In this document: positions 42,909 to 50,240 of the stretch, one piece after another
Layout: the number at the start of each line of letters is the position of its first letter
Position numbering within the stretch: position 1 is the stretch's first letter
Origin: Burkholderiales bacterium
Lineage (GTDB): Bacteria; Pseudomonadota; Gammaproteobacteria; Burkholderiales; Burkholderiaceae_C
Direction of reading: 5' to 3'
Length of the DNA stretch: 50,240 bases
Assembly: GCA_028868895.1 (NCBI GenBank)
Contig: JAGWTP010000014.1
Location: 1-50,240 of the forward strand
Translations under genes and position numbers: made by a program
The notes under the pieces: generated by a model
Database searches by the model: none
What the model was told of the DNA's origin: nothing
What the model saw: the letters and a program-made list of their open reading frames with translations, nothing else

Positions 42909-43691
42909 TCAGTGGGTCGTGCCGAGATAGGCGCTGATCACGTCCGGGTTCGAACGCACTTCGCCGGGCGTGCCGTCGCCGATCTTGCGGCCGTAGTCGA
43001 GCACGACCACGCGGTCGCTGAGGTCCATCACCACGCTCATGTCGTGCTCGATCAGCACGATGGTGGTGCCGAACTCGTCGTTCACGTCGAGGATGAAGCG
43101 GCTCATGTCCTGCTTCTCCTCGACGTTCATGCCGGCCATCGGCTCGTCGAGCAGCAGCACCTGCGGCTCCATCGCGAGCGCGCGGCCGAGGTCGACGCGC
43201 TTTTGCAACCCGTACGGCATCTTGCCCACCGGCGTCTTGCGATAAGGCTGGATCTCGAGGAAGTCGATGATGCGTTCGACGAACCGGCGCTGCTCGGTCT
43301 CCTCGCGCTCGGCAGCACCCCAGCGCAGGGCTTGCTGGAACAGGTTGCAGCGCATCTTCAGGTTGCGCCCGGTCATGATGTTGTCGAGCACGCTCATGCC
43401 CTTGAACAGCGCCAGGTTCTGGAACGTGCGCGCCAGGCCCATCTCGGCCACCTGGCGCGAGTTCATGTGCTTGAAGGTCCGGCCGCGAAACGTGATCGAA
43501 CCCTGCTGCGGTTGGTACACGCCGTTGATGCAGTTCAGCATCGAGCTCTTGCCCGCGCCGTTGGGCCCGATGATGGCGCGCACCTCGTGCTCGCGCACGT
43601 CGAAGCTGATGTCGGTCAGCGCCTTCACGCCACCGAACGACAGGCTGATGTTGCGCACCTCGAGGATCACTTCGCCGATGTCGCGGGCCAT
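42909..43691 (-). CDS. livG: HAAT-type ABC transporter ATP-binding protein, LivG-like (system 2)
   Basis: This 260-residue ABC ATPase has Walker [33 protein letters not shown], the LivG-type signature PYGLQKRVDLGRAL, Walker B VLLLDEPMAGM and switch His in LIEHDMSVVMDL. It begins directly after the acyl-CoA ligase stop with no intergenic base, so the ligase and transporter are clearly one operon. Confidence 0.93.
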   Translation of the reverse strand: MARDIGEVILEVRNISLSFGGVKALTDISFDVREHEVRAIIGPNGAGKSSMLNCINGVYQPQQGSITFRGRTFKHMNSRQVAEMGLARTFQNLALFKGMSVLDNIMTGRNLKMRCNLFQQALRWGAAEREETEQRRFVERIIDFLEIQPYRKTPVGKMPYGLQKRVDLGRALAMEPQVLLLDEPMAGMNVEEKQDMSRFILDVNDEFGTTIVLIEHDMSVVMDLSDRVVVLDYGRKIGDGTPGEVRSNPDVISAYLGTTH

Positions 43692-45650
43692 TTACGCCGC
43701 CCTCCGGATCGACGGGAACACCCGGGCGTCGACGATCTTCAGATCGGCCGCCACCGTGCCGCTGCGGCCGTCCTCGAACGTCACCGGCGTCTCGACGTAC
43801 TGGTGCGCGGCACCAGCGTACAGCGCGTCGACCAGCACCTGGTAGCGCTCGGCGATGAAGCCGCGCCGGACCTTGCGCGTGCGCGTGAGTTCACCGTCGT
43901 CGGCGTCGAGTTCCTTGTGCAGGACCAGGAAGCGGCTGATCTGCGAGCCGGCGAGCCTGTCGTCGCCGGCCAGGTCGGCGTTGACCTTCTCGACGCACTC
44001 CCGGATCAGCGTCTGCACTTCGGGCTTTTGTGCCAGGTCGGCGTAGCCGGCGTAGGGCAGGTTGCGCTTCTCGGCCCAGTTGCCCACGGCCTCGAAGTCG
44101 ATGTTGACGAAGGCGCAGACGGTCGCGCGCCGGTCGCCGATCGCCACCGCCTCCTTGATGTACGGGAAGAACTTGAGCTTGTTCTCGACGTACTTGGGCG
44201 CGAACATCGCGCCGTCGAACGCGCCGCCCTGCAGGCGGCCCACGTCCTTCGCGCGGTCGATGATCTTCAGGTGCCCGTGGGCGTCGAGAAAGCCGGCGTC
44301 GCCGGTGTGGAACCAGCCGTCGGGCGTCAGCACCTCGGCGGTGGCCTGCGGGTTGCGGTAGTACTCCTTCAGCAGGCCCGGCGACTTGACGAGGATTTCG
44401 CCCGCGTCGGTGAGCCGGATCTGCACCCCGGCGATCGGCACGCCCACGGTGTCGGCGCGGGCCTCGTGGTCGGGCTGCAGGCAGACGAACACGGCGGTCT
44501 CGGTCGAGCCGTAGAGCTGCTTCAGGTTGATGCCGATCGAGCGGTAGAACGTGAACAGGTCGGGCCCGATCGCCTCGCCGGCCGTGTAGGCCACGCGCAC
44601 CCGGCTCAGGCCGAGCGTGTTGCGCAGCGGGCCGTAGATCACGAGCCGGCCGAGCGCGTAGTGCGCACGCTCGAGCGCGCCCACCGGCAGGCCGTCCATC
44701 AGCCGCGGGCCGACGCGGCGGGCCACGTCCATGAAGTGACGGAACAGCCACTTCTTGATCGCACTCGCGTCTTCCATGCGGATCGTCACGGTCGTCAGCA
44801 GGCCCTCGAAGATGCGCGGCGGAGCGAAGTAGTAGGTCGGGCCGATCTCGTTCAGGTCGATGCCCACGGTGCCCGCCGACTCGGGGCAATTGACCACGTA
44901 ACCGCAGACCAGCCACTGCGCATACGAGAAGATGTTCTGGCCGATCCAGGCCGGCGGCAGGTAGGCCAGCACCTCCTCGGCGTGCGTGAGCTTGTCGAAG
45001 CTCGCGCCGGCCCGCGCGCGGTCGATCAACGAGTTGTGGGTGTGGACCACGCCCTTCGGGTGGCCGGTGGTGCCCGACGTGAAGAACATCGCGGCCACGT
45101 CGTCGGGCCGGATCTTCGCCACCTCGGCATCGAACCAGCCGGGGTGCGCGGCGTCGTACGCGTGCCCGGATTCGATCAGCGCGTCGAGCGGCGCCAGGCC
45201 CGGCTCGTCGCAGCGGCGCAGGCCGCGCGGGTCGTCGAACCAGATGCGTGCGAGTGGCGGGCCATCGGGCGGCAGGAGTGCGCGCACCTCGAGCAGTTTG
45301 TCGACCTGCTCCTGGTCTTCGACGATCGCGAACGCGATCTGCGCGTTGGTGATCGGGAACACGAACTCGGTAGCCACCGCGTCCTGGTACAGCGGCACCG
45401 GCACCGCACCGAGCGACTGCGCCGCGAGCATCGCCGCATACAGCCGCGGGCGGTTCTCGCCGATCACCACCAGGTGCTGGCCGCGCCGCAGGCCGGCCTC
45501 GGCCAGGCCGCAGCCGAGCGCGCGCACCAGTGCGGCCAGCCCGCTCCAGCTCAGCGTTTGCCAGATGCCGTACTGCTTCTCGCGCAATGCCGCGGCACGA
45601 GGCCGTCGGGCCGCGTGTTCGAGCATCAGGTGGGGGAAGGTGGTTGGCAC
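43692..45650 (-). CDS. Long-chain-type acyl-CoA ligase, first gene of transporter operon
   Basis: This 652-residue AMP-binding enzyme is of the longer FadD15/ACSL-like type. It has P-loop FFTSGTTGHPKGVVHTHNS near residue 190, QLYGSTETAVFV near 345, and WFHTGDAGFLDAHGHLKIIDRAKDV near 420. Instead of the usual short hinge there is LQGGAFDGAMFAPKYVENKLKF. The end is LTRTRKVRRGFI, where a KxxR replaces the single catalytic Lys context of short ligases. It would activate a long-chain or other bulky carboxylic acid. The start is a GTG at 45650 with GGAGAG upstream. It leads the livG-H-M-K-F operon and diverges from a Crp/Fnr regulator. Confidence 0.88.
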   Translation of the reverse strand: MPTTFPHLMLEHAARRPRAAALREKQYGIWQTLSWSGLAALVRALGCGLAEAGLRRGQHLVVIGENRPRLYAAMLAAQSLGAVPVPLYQDAVATEFVFPITNAQIAFAIVEDQEQVDKLLEVRALLPPDGPPLARIWFDDPRGLRRCDEPGLAPLDALIESGHAYDAAHPGWFDAEVAKIRPDDVAAMFFTSGTTGHPKGVVHTHNSLIDRARAGASFDKLTHAEEVLAYLPPAWIGQNIFSYAQWLVCGYVVNCPESAGTVGIDLNEIGPTYYFAPPRIFEGLLTTVTIRMEDASAIKKWLFRHFMDVARRVGPRLMDGLPVGALERAHYALGRLVIYGPLRNTLGLSRVRVAYTAGEAIGPDLFTFYRSIGINLKQLYGSTETAVFVCLQPDHEARADTVGVPIAGVQIRLTDAGEILVKSPGLLKEYYRNPQATAEVLTPDGWFHTGDAGFLDAHGHLKIIDRAKDVGRLQGGAFDGAMFAPKYVENKLKFFPYIKEAVAIGDRRATVCAFVNIDFEAVGNWAEKRNLPYAGYADLAQKPEVQTLIRECVEKVNADLAGDDRLAGSQISRFLVLHKELDADDGELTRTRKVRRGFIAERYQVLVDALYAGAAHQYVETPVTFEDGRSGTVAADLKIVDARVFPSIRRAA

Positions 45651-45735
45651 CGCGAGGGCTCTCCGGTCCGGTATACGCGTGCAACTCGGGTGCGTCCGGC
45701 TGGCTGCGAATGTAAGAACAAGTTTGACGCCGGGC

Positions 45736-45751
45736 TGTCGTTCTGACGACA
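45736..45751. promoter_or_regulatory. Candidate Crp/Fnr-family operator TGTCG-N6-CGACA
   Basis: A perfect 16-bp palindrome (TGTCGT, TCTG, ACGACA) has the same geometry as CRP/FNR sites (TGTnn-N6-nnACA). It lies between the acyl-CoA ligase operon and the divergent Crp/Fnr-family gene, 35 bp from that gene's start. Confidence 0.6.
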
Positions 45752-45785
45752 ATCCTAGGGACACTCCCCCCCGGTGTTTCCCTCG

Positions 45786-46562
45786 ATGGAACTGCTTGCC
45801 ACCGCTGCCACCGCTGCCACCGCTGCCACCAAGCCCGCACGCCCGCTGTACCAGCGCGCGCGTGCACCGAGCGCCGCCGAGCTTGCCGACATCCCGTGGC
45901 TGCACCGGCTCGACCCGATCGAGCGCCAGGCCGCGACCCGCGACCTGAAGGTCGTGCAGGTCGCGCCCGGCGAGTTGCTGTGCCGCATCGGCCGGCCCGC
46001 GACCTTCTGGTTCGGTGTGATCGACGGCCTGCTGAAGATGAGCAACGACGCCGCGCAGGTCCACGGCAAGGGCCCGCGCGCGGCGCAGGGCGTGCCGATC
46101 ACCTTCACCGGCATGCCGCCCGGCGGCTGGTTCGGCGAGGGCACGGTGATCAAGCGCGAGGTCTACCGCTACAACATCCAGGCGCTGCGCAAGAGCGTGG
46201 TCGCGGGCCTGGGCGTCGAGACCTTCCACTGGTTGCTCGAGCGCAGCATCCCGTTCAATCGTTTCATCACGCAGCAGCTCAACGAGCGGCTCGGCCAGTT
46301 CATCGCCGCACGCGAGATCGACCGCCTGACCGACGCCGACGCCCGCGTCGCGCGCAGCCTGGCCGCGCTGTTCCACCCGGTGCTGTACCCGGGCGTGGGC
46401 ACGCTGCTGCGCATCACCCAGCAGGAACTGGGCTACCTCGTCGGTCTGTCGCGCCAGCGTGTCAACGAGGCCCTGCAGACCCTGCAGGCACGCGGCTGCA
46501 TCCGCATCGAATACGGTGGCGTGCGCGTGACCGACATCGACGCGCTGCGCCGCGGGCCATGA
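45786..46562 (+). CDS. Crp/Fnr-family transcriptional regulator
   Basis: This 258-residue regulator has an N-terminal cyclic-nucleotide-binding-like beta roll (~40-150, including VAPGELLCRIGRPATFWFGV and GMPPGGWFGEGTVI). A dimerisation helix with FNRFITQQLNERLGQFIAA follows, then a winged HTH (~190-250: LLRITQQELGYLVGLSRQRVNEALQTLQARGCI). The Arg-Ser pair and acidic loop that hold cAMP in CRP are not clearly present, and there is no Fnr-type N-terminal Cys cluster, so the signal is unknown. It is divergent from the ligase-transporter operon and probably controls it. The N-terminus is encoded by a 9-bp tandem repeat giving ATAATAAT. A GTG at 45774 is an alternative start. Confidence 0.88.
   Translation: MELLATAATAATAATKPARPLYQRARAPSAAELADIPWLHRLDPIERQAATRDLKVVQVAPGELLCRIGRPATFWFGVIDGLLKMSNDAAQVHGKGPRAAQGVPITFTGMPPGGWFGEGTVIKREVYRYNIQALRKSVVAGLGVETFHWLLERSIPFNRFITQQLNERLGQFIAAREIDRLTDADARVARSLAALFHPVLYPGVGTLLRITQQELGYLVGLSRQRVNEALQTLQARGCIRIEYGGVRVTDIDALRRGP
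45795..45827 (+). repeat. 9-bp tandem repeat in the 5' end of the regulator gene
   Basis: GCCACCGCT is repeated three times (45795, 45804, 45813) plus a partial GCCACC. It stays in frame and encodes Ala-Thr-Ala repeats. Copy-number change would lengthen or shorten a flexible N-terminus without frameshift. Confidence 0.9.
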
Positions 46563-46660
46563 GCCGCCCCGTGTCATTCTGCGGGTGGAGGACAGGCGCT
46601 GCCGCGCACGCCAGAATCGCAGGTCGGCGGGTAGACTCGCCGCGATGAACAGGCCGCGAC

Positions 46661-49471
46661 ATGAGTGAAGTTCGAGCCCTGCTTCTGACCGACGTGGTCG
46701 ACAGCACCCGGTTGTCCGAAAAGCTCGGCGACGCGGCCATGGCCGAGGTCTGGGCCGCGCACGACCGGGTCGCGCGCTCGTTGCTGCCCACCTGGCGCGG
46801 ACGCGAGATCGACAAGACCGACGGCATGCTGCTGCTGTTCGAGGCGGCGGCCGATGCGGTGCAGTACGCGCTGGCTTACCAGCGCGGCCTGATGGCGCTG
46901 CCGGTGCCGCTGAAAGCGCGCGCCGGCGTGCACGTCGGCCCGGTGATCCTGCGCGAGAACGGTGCGGCCGACATCGCGCGCGGTGCCAAGCCGCTCGAGG
47001 TCGACGGCCTGGCCAAGCCGACCGCCGCGCGGGTGATGGCGCTCGCCCAGGGCGGGCAGATCCTGCTGACCCCCGAAGCGCGGGCGGCGCTGGGGGAGAC
47101 CGGCCTGCAGACCGTCTCGCACGGCCACTGGGTCCTGAAGGGCCTCGGGCAGCCGGTGGAACTGTTCGAAGTCGGAGAAGCCGACGCGCCGTTCGCACCG
47201 CCGCCCGATGGCGACAAGGCCTACCGCGTCGTGCGCAGCGGCGAGCGCTGGTTGCCGGCGCGCCAGATCCCGAACAACCTGCCGCAGCAGACCACCTCGT
47301 TCGTCGGCCGCGAGCGCGAACTCGACGAGATCAAGGCGCGGCTGTCCAGCGCGCGGCTGCTCACGCTGCTCGGCATGGGCGGCCTGGGCAAGACGCGCTT
47401 GTCATTGCAGGTGGCCGCCGAGGTGATGGCCGAATACCCCGACGGCGCGTGGTTTCTCGACCTGGCGCCGATCCGCGATCCGGCGCTGGTCGTCAGCGAA
47501 GCGGCGCAGACGCTGGGCGTGCGCGAGGAACCCGACCGGCCGCTGTTGCAGACGTTGTGCGCGCACCTGAAGACGCGGCGTGTGCTGCTCGTGTTCGACA
47601 ACTGCGAGCACCTCGTCAAGGCGTCGGCCGACCTGGCCCACGCCATCCTGCGGGCCACAGCCGACGTGCGCGTGCTGGCGTCGAGCCGCGAGGCGCTGCA
47701 CGTGCCCGGTGAGCAGGCCTACCCGATCCTGCCGCTGCCGGTGCCGCAGCGCGGTGACGGCATCGAGGCGCTGGCGCGCTCGACGGCGGTGCGCCTGTTC
47801 GTCGAGCGGGCGCAGTCGCACAAGCCGGCCTACGCGCTCACCGAACGCGAGGCGCCCGCAGTGGCCGAATTGGTGGCGCGGCTGGAGGGCATCCCGCTGG
47901 CGATCGAACTCGCCGCCGCGCGGGTGCGCACGCTGTCGGTCGCCGACATCAATGCGCGCCTGAAAGACCGCTACAAGATCCTCACCGGCGGCGCCCGCGT
48001 GCTGCAGGAGCGGCAACAAACGCTGCGCGCGCTGGTCGACTGGTCGTACGAACTGCTCGGCGCGGCCGAACAGACCGTGCTGCAGCGCCTGGGCGTGTTC
48101 GTCGGCGGCTTCGACCTGGCGGCGGCCGAACAGGTCTGCGGCGCCGAGCCGCTGGCGAGCGACGACGTGCTCGACCTGCTCGGCTCGCTGGTCGAGAAGT
48201 CGCTCGTGATGCTGGAAGAACGCGACGACGGCACGCGCTACCGGATGCTGGAAACGATCCGCGACTACGCCCGCGAAAAGCTCGAGCAGAGCGGGGAATC
48301 CGCGGCCGCGGCGGCGCGCCATTGCGAGCACTATTTCGTGATGGCCAAGGCGGCCAACCGCGGGCTGCAAGGCCCGGAGCAGGCCGACTGGATCTGGCGC
48401 ATCGAGACCGAGCTCGATAACGTGCGCGCGGCGATGGCGCTGGCGCTGGCCGGGGGCGTCGAGCCGTTCACCGCGGTCAAGTTCGCGGTGGCCATGCAGG
48501 GCTTCTGGACTCTGCGAGGCTACTCCACCGAAGGCCGCAACTTGGTACGGGCAACCTTGGCCATGCCGGCGATCCAGGCCTCGGACGTTGCGCGCGCCTG
48601 GGCCTTGTATGTGGGTGCGGTGATGGCCGAAAGCCAAAGTGACCACCGCGAGGCGCGGCAAATGCTGGAAACGTGCCTCGAGTTGCGGCGCGGGCTAGGC
48701 AACCCGGTCGATATCGCTGCAACCTTGTCGACGTTGTCACCTGCTCGCTTGCAGGCCGGTGACGCTGCGGGTGCGTCTGCCGGAGAGCGCGAGGCCCTGG
48801 AGATCTTCCGTCAATTGGGAGAACGATACGGCGAAGCCATCGGCGTGCTGCACCTCGGCCAGATCGAGATGTACCTGGGCAACGATGCGCAGGCGCGCGT
48901 GCACCTGGAGCATTGCCTGGAGATTGCTCGCGAACTCAAGAACCAGGAGGTCGAGGGCGAGTGTGAACTGATGCTGGGTGAAACGGCGTTCGAGACCGGC
49001 GACCCGGCGCAGGCCTGCCTGCGCTTCAAACGTTCGTTGACCGTGTGCCGGGAGGCCGGCGACAAGCGTGGCGAGGCCAACGCGCTGTGGTGGCTGGGCA
49101 AGGTCGATCTTCAGGGGGGCGACCTTGCTTCGGCGCGCAGCCGGCTCGGCGAGGCGCTGCGCGCTTTCCGGGCGTTCGAGATGTGGGAAGAACTGCTCGG
49201 CTGCCTGGAAGATCAGGCGGCGCTGGCGGGCGCCGAAGGCAGGGCGGAAGTGGCGGTGCATCTCGCCGCCGCGGCCATCGTGTCGCGAGACCGGCTGCGC
49301 CTGGCGCGGCCGCCGCGAGGCGAGCAACGCTGGCAGCATCAACTCGACGCGCTGCGTCGTGCCGCTGCTGGCTCCGACTTCGATTTGGCGTGGAGCGAAG
49401 GGCGGGATTGGCCCATCGACCGAGCGATCGGCAGCGCGCTGTTAGCGCAGGAGGAGCCGATGACCGCGTGA
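46661..49471 (+). CDS. Cyclase-like / STAND NTPase / TPR multidomain protein
   Basis: This is a 936-residue protein. Residues ~5-175 form a class III nucleotidyl-cyclase-like domain. Metal-binding Asp residues are D11 (LLTDVVDST) and D54 (DKTDG), but the later N-x-x-x-R motif reads AKPTAARV, with Pro120 where Asn is usual and Arg124 kept. Residues ~205-520 form a STAND/NB-ARC-like NTPase: FVGRERELDEI, Walker A GMGGLGKTRL with K244, Walker B RVLLVFDNCEHL, and LASSREAL. The rest is TPR-like alpha repeats (ALEIFRQLGERYGEAIGVL). Similar fusions are seen in AfsR/MalT-like regulators. There is no DNA-binding domain at either end. It follows the Crp/Fnr gene by 98 bp on the same strand. Likely a sensor or signalling switch; its product and input are unknown. 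Confidence 0.85.
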   Translation: MSEVRALLLTDVVDSTRLSEKLGDAAMAEVWAAHDRVARSLLPTWRGREIDKTDGMLLLFEAAADAVQYALAYQRGLMALPVPLKARAGVHVGPVILRENGAADIARGAKPLEVDGLAKPTAARVMALAQGGQILLTPEARAALGETGLQTVSHGHWVLKGLGQPVELFEVGEADAPFAPPPDGDKAYRVVRSGERWLPARQIPNNLPQQTTSFVGRERELDEIKARLSSARLLTLLGMGGLGKTRLSLQVAAEVMAEYPDGAWFLDLAPIRDPALVVSEAAQTLGVREEPDRPLLQTLCAHLKTRRVLLVFDNCEHLVKASADLAHAILRATADVRVLASSREALHVPGEQAYPILPLPVPQRGDGIEALARSTAVRLFVERAQSHKPAYALTEREAPAVAELVARLEGIPLAIELAAARVRTLSVADINARLKDRYKILTGGARVLQERQQTLRALVDWSYELLGAAEQTVLQRLGVFVGGFDLAAAEQVCGAEPLASDDVLDLLGSLVEKSLVMLEERDDGTRYRMLETIRDYAREKLEQSGESAAAAARHCEHYFVMAKAANRGLQGPEQADWIWRIETELDNVRAAMALALAGGVEPFTAVKFAVAMQGFWTLRGYSTEGRNLVRATLAMPAIQASDVARAWALYVGAVMAESQSDHREARQMLETCLELRRGLGNPVDIAATLSTLSPARLQAGDAAGASAGEREALEIFRQLGERYGEAIGVLHLGQIEMYLGNDAQARVHLEHCLEIARELKNQEVEGECELMLGETAFETGDPAQACLRFKRSLTVCREAGDKRGEANALWWLGKVDLQGGDLASARSRLGEALRAFRAFEMWEELLGCLEDQAALAGAEGRAEVAVHLAAAAIVSRDRLRLARPPRGEQRWQHQLDALRRAAAGSDFDLAWSEGRDWPIDRAIGSALLAQEEPMTA

Positions 49472-49503
49472 CGGTGTGGGTAGCGGGAAGACCTCAGGGC
49501 CGG

Positions 49504-49525
49504 GGACCATCGATGGACCATCGAT
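49504..49525. repeat. Two tandem copies of an 11-bp unit
   Basis: GGACCATCGAT occurs at 49504-49514 and again at 49515-49525, in the gap between two convergent genes. Each copy contains the palindrome ATCGAT. No function is apparent. Confidence 0.85.
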
Positions 49526-49538
49526 GACAGTCCGGTGG

Positions 49539-50225
49539 CTATACGCGACGCCGTCGCATCGTGAGGCCGATCGCGCCGAGTCCCGCCAGAACCAACGCGA
49601 CCGTTGCTGGTTCGGGAACCAGCGTCAAGGTCATGGTGGGCTGATTGGCGGGGCTTTGGTCGTTGAAACCGCACAGTGGGTTGGGACGGAGACCGAAGCT
49701 ACAAGAGGGATCCGTGTAGCGTGGCATGTGAAACAGCGCCACATTGTTCGTGTCCGAGGAAAAGAACTGCAGGGCAAAGTAATAGTTGCCGCCGCCGGCA
49801 AGTGGATTCAAAGCCTGCACCGGATTTGAGTACCCCGTATCAACCCCCGTGAGCACGTGATTCGTCACTTGCATCGAATACACAACTGGGACAGCGGGCG
49901 GGGGGGCAAACGTGAGCGTCTCCAGAATGTTAAGGCCCGGTGGATCGAGGGTGGCGTTGTAGAAGGAGACAGTTGCACCCAACATTTTCATGCCGCCGTT
50001 GGAGCAAGGGTCAATGTTCGAGACAGGCCCTGTGCTGCTCAAGCATAAGTCCGGGATGAAGAACGTTGCTGTCCCTTTCCACCCGAGATCAGGAAACGCC
50101 AAACCGTAGGCCGGATCCCAACTGCCCCGGTATACGGCGGCTCGCGCGCTCTGCGTACCGCCAAGCATCGCGGCAACGAAGACAGCAAGACCGACGAGTG
50201 CGGCACGAGCGCGTGTGTTCAGCAT
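49539..50225 (-). CDS. PEP-CTERM sorting-domain protein
   Basis: This 228-residue exported protein has a signal peptide (~5-30, ALVGLAVFVAAMLGG then SARA). The middle region has no recognised domain but is rich in Asn, Gly, Pro and aromatic residues, with four Cys. The C-terminal PEP-CTERM tail reads VPEPATVALVLAGLGAIGL followed by MRRRR. Such tails direct proteins to exosortase (EpsH) for surface or extracellular-matrix attachment in exopolysaccharide-producing Gram-negatives. The ATG at 50225 has AGGG about 8 bases upstream; a GTG at 50234 would add three residues. Codon and base use look less GC-rich than in the neighbours. Confidence 0.88.
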   Translation of the reverse strand: MLNTRARAALVGLAVFVAAMLGGTQSARAAVYRGSWDPAYGLAFPDLGWKGTATFFIPDLCLSSTGPVSNIDPCSNGGMKMLGATVSFYNATLDPPGLNILETLTFAPPPAVPVVYSMQVTNHVLTGVDTGYSNPVQALNPLAGGGNYYFALQFFSSDTNNVALFHMPRYTDPSCSFGLRPNPLCGFNDQSPANQPTMTLTLVPEPATVALVLAGLGAIGLTMRRRRV

Positions 50226-50240
50226 GTTCGTCACCCTGCG

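Noticed and set aside
42912-45746. 944-codon plus-strand frame antisense to livG and the acyl-CoA ligase
   Set aside because: A high-GC shadow frame; composition is Arg/His/Asp/Val-rich with no motif.
45651-47198. Upstream extension of the acyl-CoA ligase frame across the regulator and cyclase-like genes
   Set aside because: It is antisense to two genes with clear domains; its Gly-Ser run is the complement of the 9-bp repeat.
46661-49471. LuxR- or BTAD-type transcription factor
   Set aside because: The NTPase-TPR architecture resembles such regulators, but no helix-turn-helix is visible at either end; the N-terminus is cyclase-like.

Overview
This 50-kb window is high-GC DNA with densely packed genes. 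It reads as a chromosomal segment of a betaproteobacterium, most likely Burkholderiales of the Rubrivivax/Leptothrix/Methylibium kind. The evidence is protein style and gene neighbourhoods (slt-GST-cca; rplM-rpsI-erpA; anmK-M23 peptidase/tyrS), two hydrophobic-amino-acid-type (HAAT/Liv) ABC transporters with acyl-CoA ligases, and a PEP-CTERM protein. There is no rRNA, tRNA, CRISPR array, insertion sequence or prophage. No gene-free stretch exceeds about 265 bp.

Layout. (1) 1-7.3 kb: the 3' end of metF, two 5-formyltetrahydrofolate cyclo-ligase paralogs either side of a TfoX-N protein, soluble lytic transglycosylase, a GST, a HicB/HicA toxin-antitoxin pair, GrpB and cca. (2) 7.4-10.2 kb: an SDR dehydrogenase, an Xre/MbcA-type antitoxin with a RES toxin, and HigB/HigA. 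With HicBA that makes three toxin-antitoxin modules in 5.2 kb. (3) 10.3-22.6 kb: catabolism and uptake. It holds an AtuA-family protein, a tartrate/isopropylmalate-type dehydrogenase, an aldo/keto reductase, an acyl-CoA ligase, a complete livGFHM plus binding protein, and a second acyl-CoA ligase. (4) 22.7-36.9 kb: mostly housekeeping. It holds psd, a DUF3037/HipA-like kinase pair, htpG with a candidate sigma-32 promoter, srkA, DUF2726 and GNAT genes, rplM-rpsI, erpA, anmK, an M23 endopeptidase, tyrS, a CDF transporter and dtd. (5) 36.9-46.6 kb: a minus-strand operon (long-chain-type acyl-CoA ligase, livG, livH, livM, binding protein, livF, a small unknown protein, a PaaK-like ligase) with a divergent Crp/Fnr regulator. 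(6) 46.7-50.2 kb: a large cyclase-like/NTPase/TPR protein and a PEP-CTERM protein.

How the genes work together. Regions 3 and 5 each combine a five-component ABC importer with enzymes that form acyl-adenylates and CoA thioesters. Both look like import-and-activate systems for organic acids whose substrates cannot be read from sequence. Region 5 is the best candidate for an undescribed system. Its regulator sits beside a 16-bp TGTCG-N6-CGACA palindrome. Its binding-protein and livF genes are separated by an 18-bp RNA stem that is fully paired only in the minus-strand transcript, through a G-U wobble. Its PaaK-like enzyme lacks the normal SSGTTG phosphate loop. A divergent cyclase-like protein lies just downstream of the regulator.
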